A DNA stretch of 64,000 nt from Paenibacillus harenae (GTDB lineage: Bacteria; Bacillota; Bacilli; Paenibacillales; Paenibacillaceae). Shown one piece after another: positions 59,502-64,000 of this stretch (position 1 is its first letter; each line of letters opens with the position of its first letter). The DNA lies in assembly GCF_030812415.1 (NCBI RefSeq), contig NZ_JAUSST010000005.1, forward strand, positions 186,001-250,000. The letters run 5' to 3'. Below the pieces are notes generated by a model that worked only from the letters and a program-made list of their open reading frames with translations, was not told where the DNA came from and made no database searches. The position numbers were made by a program, and so were the translations under genes.

Positions 59502-59913
59502 CTTAACAACCTCTCTCTAATGATATTATTAACTGATTCATATCAATATGAAATAAAGAAAGGTATCCTTCCTTTGTTCTACCCTTCACATCTTACTATA
59601 TCCGTACTTTGCTTGTATACAATCCTTTAGTAAAATATTAAAAAGGGGTAAATCCGGTACTCTTAAAGCATATTATGGATCAACCGCCCAGAAAGGTTTA
59701 CATTTATGTTAATAGATTCACATTTTTATGTTTACAACGACATCAACCTGTGATATTTTAGTTGTGTAAGCGCATTCCTCAACTAAACTATAAACCATTT
59801 CACTTAAACATGAAATAGGTAATCATTTCTTTCCATCGTTGATGTGAAGCCGTGATGAGATGGCGTAGTTGCGGGTATGCGCAATCAAGGAAGACAATTA
59901 GGGAGGGTCAAGC
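59502..59913. promoter_or_regulatory. Divergent control region of regulator and sugar-uptake operon
   Basis: A 412-bp A/T-rich region. Near the regulator is TTCATAT-CA-ATATGAA (59537-59552); near the operon ATTTCA-N8-TGAAAT (59797-59816) with related half-sites around 59718-59740 (ATTCACATTT). A cre-like TGTAAGCGCATTCC lies at 59765-59778. TTGTGT (59762) with TAAACT (59784) may be the operon promoter. About 120 bases of leader precede the first gene. Confidence 0.6.
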
Positions 59914-61239
59914 ATGAAGAAAAAATGGGTAATTGTAATGCTGGTGGCTGCACTCGCCGTATGGTTGACAGGTTGTGGCAAGAGCAATAGCGGCGGAGAG
60001 AAATCGGTTATCGATGGCGGCGCTGGCGAAGGCGCAACCGAGCTAAGTTATTGGACGTTCGTTGAGCTGCACGGACAGCATTTCGAGACGATGCTCAAAA
60101 AATGGAACGAAGCAAATCCTGAACGTCAGATCAAGCTTAACGTAACGGTTATGCCTTACGACGATATGCACAATAAATTGCTGATTGCCGTACAAACCGG
60201 AGAAGGCGCGCCGGACATTGCCGATATCGAGCTCGGCAAATTCCCGAACTTCTTGGCTGGCACTCCCCAACTGGAGCCGTTGAACGACGTTGTAGAACCG
60301 TACAAGGATACAATCGTTCCATCGCGTCTCGATCTATACAGCAAAGACGGCACGAACTACGGCTTGCCTACTCACGTAGGCGCTACGGTCGCGTTCTACA
60401 ACACTGAAATTCTTGAAGAAGCAGGCGTCGATTACAAAGAAATCGTAACATGGGATGATTACAAAAAAGCGGGCATTCAAGTCTATGAGAAAACAGGTAA
60501 ATTCATGGGTACCGCCGACACGAGCGCAACTTGGCAGTCCGGCATGATGCTCGCTCAACAAGGTTCGGATTTCGTAGACGATTCGATTACGCCGCAAGTA
60601 GACTCGGAGCAATTAATCAAAGGCCTTAACATCCTGAAGGACCTGCAAGCAAGCAATGTCATCTCCACAATTGCCGGCGGACAGCCGGATACGGAGGAAG
60701 CATACGGCGAGTATAACGCCGGCAACTACGCTTCCGCTATGATGCCGTTATGGTTCATGTCCCGTTTTACGAACTACATGCCAGACCTGGCTGGCAAGAT
60801 CGCAATCGCTCCGCTTCCCGTTATCGAGAAAGGCATGCCAAGATCGCTTGGCGGCGGCGGTACGGGTACGGTCGTGACGAAGACGGCGAAGGACGTCCAG
60901 CTGGCGAAGGACTTCCTCGCATTCGCGAAGCTGTCCTTGGACGCGAACGTCGAGATTTGGAACACGCTGGGCTTTGACCCGGTTAACAAAGAAGTGTGGG
61001 CGAACAAAGAGGTTACGCACAACCCTGAGAACAAATTCGTGAAATACTTCCAGAACAATCCGTTCGACGTATTGAACGAGATGCAAGACGAAATCATGCT
61101 CATTAAGTCCACTTCCGCATCGCCGACGATCAACAATATTTTGTGCACAATCGCATTGAACGAAATTTTCGAGGATGGCAAAGACGTTGCCGAAGCGCTG
61201 AAATCGGCGCAAGCGCAAATCGTGCAAGAGTTGAAGTAA
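59914..61239 (+). CDS. Sugar ABC transporter substrate-binding lipoprotein
   Basis: 441 residues. Lipobox LTGC (Cys21), then an SBP family 1 fold: ELSYWTFVELHGQHFETMLKKWNEANPERQIKLNVTVMPYDDMHNKLLIAVQTGEGAPDIADIELGKF, GTNYGLPTHVGATVAFYN, GNYASAMMPLWF and a C-terminal alpha lobe. It resembles AraN-type arabino-oligosaccharide receptors. First gene of the operon with two permeases and a GH43; no ATPase gene is here, so a shared MsmX-like ATPase elsewhere is likely. GGGAGGG precedes the ATG. Confidence 0.93.
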   Translation: MKKKWVIVMLVAALAVWLTGCGKSNSGGEKSVIDGGAGEGATELSYWTFVELHGQHFETMLKKWNEANPERQIKLNVTVMPYDDMHNKLLIAVQTGEGAPDIADIELGKFPNFLAGTPQLEPLNDVVEPYKDTIVPSRLDLYSKDGTNYGLPTHVGATVAFYNTEILEEAGVDYKEIVTWDDYKKAGIQVYEKTGKFMGTADTSATWQSGMMLAQQGSDFVDDSITPQVDSEQLIKGLNILKDLQASNVISTIAGGQPDTEEAYGEYNAGNYASAMMPLWFMSRFTNYMPDLAGKIAIAPLPVIEKGMPRSLGGGGTGTVVTKTAKDVQLAKDFLAFAKLSLDANVEIWNTLGFDPVNKEVWANKEVTHNPENKFVKYFQNNPFDVLNEMQDEIMLIKSTSASPTINNILCTIALNEIFEDGKDVAEALKSAQAQIVQELK

Positions 61240-61260
61240 ACGATTCTGTGATCGAGGTAG

Positions 61261-61285
61261 GAGCTGCCCTGCATAAGGGCAGCTC
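61261..61285 (+). terminator. Intercistronic hairpin between binding-protein and permease genes
   Basis: GAGCTGCCCT-GCATA-AGGGCAGCTC, a perfect 10-bp stem followed by TATC only. More likely an mRNA-stabilising or partly terminating element that sets a higher level of binding protein than of permease. Confidence 0.65.
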
Positions 61286-61306
61286 TATCATGAAAGAAGG
61301 AGTTAC

Positions 61307-62203
61307 ATGATGATAAAAAAATTTCTGTACTCTCAAAAGGTCGCTCCTTATGTGTTCGTCTTGCCGTTTATAGCAGTTTTTGCCATTTTTTGGGCTTATC
61401 CTTTGGCAAGCTCGGTAGAGATGAGCTTCCAGCATACGATGCTCGGCCAAGAGGCGGAGTGGATTGGATTCGACAATTATACGAAACTCATGAGCGACGG
61501 CGTTTTCCTGAAGGCGGTTACCAACAGCGTGGTTTATATGGCGCTGACCCTTGTCATCCTAATTCCGTTGCCTATGCTGTTTGCCGTTCTAATAAATAAT
61601 AAGTTTATGTGGGGCAGAGAGTTTTTCAAGTCGACGTTTTTCTTCCCGGCGCTTACTTCGGTTGTCGTAGCGGGAACGATCTTCCGCCTCATGTTCGGAG
61701 AGATGGAAGGCTCGCTTATCAACAGCTTCCTCGGCTTATTCGGAATTGAGCCGGTCAAGTTCCTTAAGGGGCAAGTAACGGGTTTTGTCGCGTTATTGGC
61801 GCTGGCGAGTTGGCGCTGGATCGGCGTTAATATGCTCTATTTCTTATCCGGACTTAAGAGCATTCCCGATGAGTATTACGAAGCGGCTTCGATCGACGGC
61901 GCTTCGTCGTTCCAGAAGTTCACGATGATTACGATGCCTTTGTTGAAGCCGACGACCGTTTACGTGGTAACGATAAGCATCTATGCCGGCCTTGCGATGT
62001 TCATTGAGAGCATGATGCTCTGGAACGGCAATAATTCTCCGAAAAATATCGGTCTTACGATTGTCGGCTACCTGTATCGCCAAGGGATCGAGAAGAATGA
62101 TCTTGGATATGCGGCTGCGGTTGGAATAGTGCTGCTGTTAATCGCGATGATCATCAACATCACGCAGCTCATCTTTACCGGCACGTTCAAGAAGGAGGAT
62201 TAA
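61307..62203 (+). CDS. Sugar ABC transporter permease (AraP-like)
   Basis: 298 residues, six spans. The EAA loop is EYYEAASIDGASSFQKFTMITMPLLKP, typical of MalF-type permeases. N-terminal YVFVLPFIAVFAIFWAYPLASSVEMSF. Pairs with the next gene to form the membrane channel. GAAGGAG precedes two adjacent ATG codons. Confidence 0.93.
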   Translation: MMIKKFLYSQKVAPYVFVLPFIAVFAIFWAYPLASSVEMSFQHTMLGQEAEWIGFDNYTKLMSDGVFLKAVTNSVVYMALTLVILIPLPMLFAVLINNKFMWGREFFKSTFFFPALTSVVVAGTIFRLMFGEMEGSLINSFLGLFGIEPVKFLKGQVTGFVALLALASWRWIGVNMLYFLSGLKSIPDEYYEAASIDGASSFQKFTMITMPLLKPTTVYVVTISIYAGLAMFIESMMLWNGNNSPKNIGLTIVGYLYRQGIEKNDLGYAAAVGIVLLLIAMIINITQLIFTGTFKKED

Positions 62204-62205
62204 CG

Positions 62206-63039
62206 ATGAAGAAGCACCTGGTTGGCAAAACACTCCTTTTCGTTTTCTTTACCATTATATGCGCCATCATACTCGTTCCTTTCTATGCGATAACGATCGG
62301 GGCCTTCAAGCCGGGCAAGGAGCTCGTCAGGCAAGGGCTTAACCTGTCATTTGACTTGTCCGTGATGAGCTTCGATAACTTCGCATTTCTGTTTACGGGC
62401 GACCATGCCTACTTCACATGGTTCTTCAACTCGCTCCTGCTCACGGTCGTTCAGGTCGTGTTCACGCTGCTTGTCAGCGCGACAGTCGCTTATGGCTTCT
62501 CGGCCTATGAATTCAAGGGGAAAAACTTCCTGTTCATATGCGTGCTGCTCATTATGATGGTGCCTTTCGAAATTTTGCTGCTGCCGCTTTACACGTTGAC
62601 GTTCAACCTCGGCATGATGAACAGTTATTCGGCCATTATATTGCCGGGCATCGCGAATGCCGCCACGATCTTCTTCTTCCGGCAGTACTTGCGCGGCATA
62701 CCGAAGGAAATCATAGCTGCCGGGCGGGTTGACGGCGCAAATGAATACAGCATTTATATTCGTCTTATTTTGCCTATCATGAAGCCGTCGTTCGCCGCCA
62801 TGGCGATCTTGAACGGCATGAATAGCTGGAACAACATTTTATGGCCGTTCATGGTCATTAGCGATGCCGGCAAGTATACGCTGCCCATCGGCCTGAAGAC
62901 GCTGCTGACGCCTTACGGGAATAATTACGACTTGCTGATCGTTGGCTCGTTCTTCTCGATCTTGCCGATTCTCGCGCTGTTCCTCGCATTCCAGAAGTAC
63001 TTTATTGACGGTATGACAGCAGGGGCTGTCAAAGGATAA
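62206..63039 (+). CDS. Carbohydrate ABC transporter permease (AraQ-like)
   Basis: 277 residues, six spans, MalG-type, with the EAA loop EIIAAGRVDGANEYSIYIRLILPIMKPS and the conserved C-terminal end FIDGMTAGAVKG. Starts two bases after the first permease stop, with its ribosome site AAGGAGG inside that gene. Confidence 0.93.
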   Translation: MKKHLVGKTLLFVFFTIICAIILVPFYAITIGAFKPGKELVRQGLNLSFDLSVMSFDNFAFLFTGDHAYFTWFFNSLLLTVVQVVFTLLVSATVAYGFSAYEFKGKNFLFICVLLIMMVPFEILLLPLYTLTFNLGMMNSYSAIILPGIANAATIFFFRQYLRGIPKEIIAAGRVDGANEYSIYIRLILPIMKPSFAAMAILNGMNSWNNILWPFMVISDAGKYTLPIGLKTLLTPYGNNYDLLIVGSFFSILPILALFLAFQKYFIDGMTAGAVKG

Positions 63040-63063
63040 TGTGATCCAGAAGGAGTAAAACGT

Positions 63064-64000
63064 ATGAACAACAACTTGATTAAGCTAAGCGCGGATCCTA
63101 TTGTCTTGCAGCGCGCAGATCCTTGGGTCTATAAGCATACGGACGGTTACTATTACTTCACGGCATCCGTTCCGGAATACGACCGAATCGAGGTTCGCCG
63201 TTCGACGACGCTTGCGGGACTTCAGGACGCCGAGCCATCCGTCGCATGGCGAAAGTATGAGACAGGACCATTAAGCGCCAATATATGGGCGCCGGAAATC
63301 CATTATATCGATAATAAGTGGTATATTTACTTCGCTGCCGCCAAGTCGGCAGAGACGGATAACGGACTTTTCGACCATCGCATGTTCGTACTGGAGAATG
63401 AGTCTGCAAACCCGCTTGAGGGTATTTGGGTGGAGAGGGGGCAGGTTCGTACGCGCTTCGAGTCTTTCGCGCTTGACGCGACAATGTTCCGGCATCGCGA
63501 TGTCCTTTATTATGTATGGGCGCAGAAAGACCCGAACATCAAAGGCAACTCGAATCTATACATCTCGGAGATGGCTAATCCCTGGACATTGAAAGGCGAT
63601 CAGGCGATGATCTCTACGCCGGAGTACCCGTGGGAGGTTATCGGCTACCTCGTTAACGAAGGGCCTGCCGTTATTAAGCGCAACGGCCGTATCTTCATCA
63701 GTTACTCGGCTAGCGCGACCGATTACAATTATTGCATGGGATTGCTTACGGCAGACGAGAATGCGGACCTGCTTGATCCGGCTTCATGGACGAAGTCGCC
63801 GGAGCCGGTATTCCGCACGAATGAGGCAGTGGGCCTATATGGGCCGGGGCATAACAGCTTCACGGTGGACGAGAACGGGCAGGATGTGCTGATCTACCAT
63901 GCGCGCGATTACAAGGAAATCGAAGGCGATCCGCTATACGATCCGAACCGCCATGCCCGTGCGCAAGCATTCGGCTGGAAGCCGGACGGGACGCCGGATT
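63064..64000 (+). CDS. Glycoside hydrolase family 43 (probable alpha-L-arabinofuranosidase), 3' end outside window
   Basis: 312 codons are present; the frame runs off the window. No signal peptide, so it acts on imported oligosaccharides. GH43 catalytic triad: general base Asp19 in LQRADPWVY, pKa-modulating Asp138 in FALDATMF, general acid Glu199 in LVNEGPAVI. NIWAPEIHYIDNKWYIYFAA is the conserved second blade. Arabinofuranosidase or xylosidase are both possible; the AraN/P/Q-like neighbours favour arabinose. AGAAGGAG precedes the ATG by about eight bases; 24 bases after the permease gene. Confidence 0.9.
   Translation, partial: MNNNLIKLSADPIVLQRADPWVYKHTDGYYYFTASVPEYDRIEVRRSTTLAGLQDAEPSVAWRKYETGPLSANIWAPEIHYIDNKWYIYFAAAKSAETDNGLFDHRMFVLENESANPLEGIWVERGQVRTRFESFALDATMFRHRDVLYYVWAQKDPNIKGNSNLYISEMANPWTLKGDQAMISTPEYPWEVIGYLVNEGPAVIKRNGRIFISYSASATDYNYCMGLLTADENADLLDPASWTKSPEPVFRTNEAVGLYGPGHNSFTVDENGQDVLIYHARDYKEIEGDPLYDPNRHARAQAFGWKPDGTPD

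Overview
The window reads as chromosomal DNA of a spore-forming Gram-positive bacterium of the Paenibacillaceae (Paenibacillus/Cohnella type). This is inferred from an alpha/beta-type small acid-soluble spore protein, a YheC/YheD-type spore coat ATP-grasp protein, an SLH-domain exported glycosidase, strong AGGAGG-type ribosome sites, many two-component systems, and a carbohydrate-ABC/GH43 operon next to an ArsR-type regulator. I see no rRNA, tRNA, CRISPR array, transposase or prophage. Gene order is the normal Firmicute mosaic of short operons, most closed by clear rho-independent hairpins.

Layout. 1-3.7 kb: interspersed repeats, a GntR-type regulator and a divergent operon (alpha/beta hydrolase, NTF2-like, metallo-beta-lactamase fold). 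3.9-6.8 kb: response regulator, histidine kinase and lipoprotein. 6.9-9.3 kb: two divergent ATP-grasp genes and a spore protein. 9.5-13.7 kb: lipoprotein, aldo/keto reductase with an MmyB-like regulator, SLH-GH18 protein. 13.8-17.3 kb: GH2 beta-galactosidase divergent from an AraC regulator. 17.3-22.6 kb: two-component system divergent from VTC-domain, DUF4956 and Cthe_2159-like genes, a probable envelope polymer module. 22.7-29.1 kb: SDR, DbpA helicase, hydrolase, WYL regulator, SRPBCC and SelO. 29.1-33.4 kb: UbiB-like kinase with a phasin-like partner, a MarR-controlled saccharopine-dehydrogenase-like gene, a GIY-YIG protein. 33.8-38.5 kb: membrane protein, AAC(3)-GNAT pair, aldo/keto reductase, VOC protein. 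38.5-45.2 kb: SgrR-type regulator, a 56-residue gene, and a BceAB-type ABC transporter facing its BceRS-type regulatory pair. 45.3-52.3 kb: ECF sigma factor fused to a degenerate peptidase-like domain, class II aldolase, flavin oxidoreductase, epimerase, M3 peptidase. 52.4-58.5 kb: ArsR-SRPBCC pair, HxlR-MFS-aldo/keto reductase cluster, YitT protein, RlmN. 58.6-64 kb: ArsR-type regulator and an arabinose-polymer-type uptake operon (binding protein, two permeases, GH43 cut by the window edge).

Most noteworthy: the sigma factor with a C-terminal metalloprotease-like domain lacking key zinc-site residues; the two-component/VTC/DUF4956/beta-helix cluster; an intergenic repeat family with about eleven copies of a 26-bp unit, twice joined to a GGGGCTGTCCC hairpin; and several readable operators (perfect palindromes at ArsR, MarR and GH2/AraC promoters, 19-bp tandem repeats at HxlR, a BceR-type box, a cre-like site). 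Two frameshifted gene remnants lie at about 49.1 and 57.1 kb. All functional statements rest on recognising protein families by eye; no database search was run.
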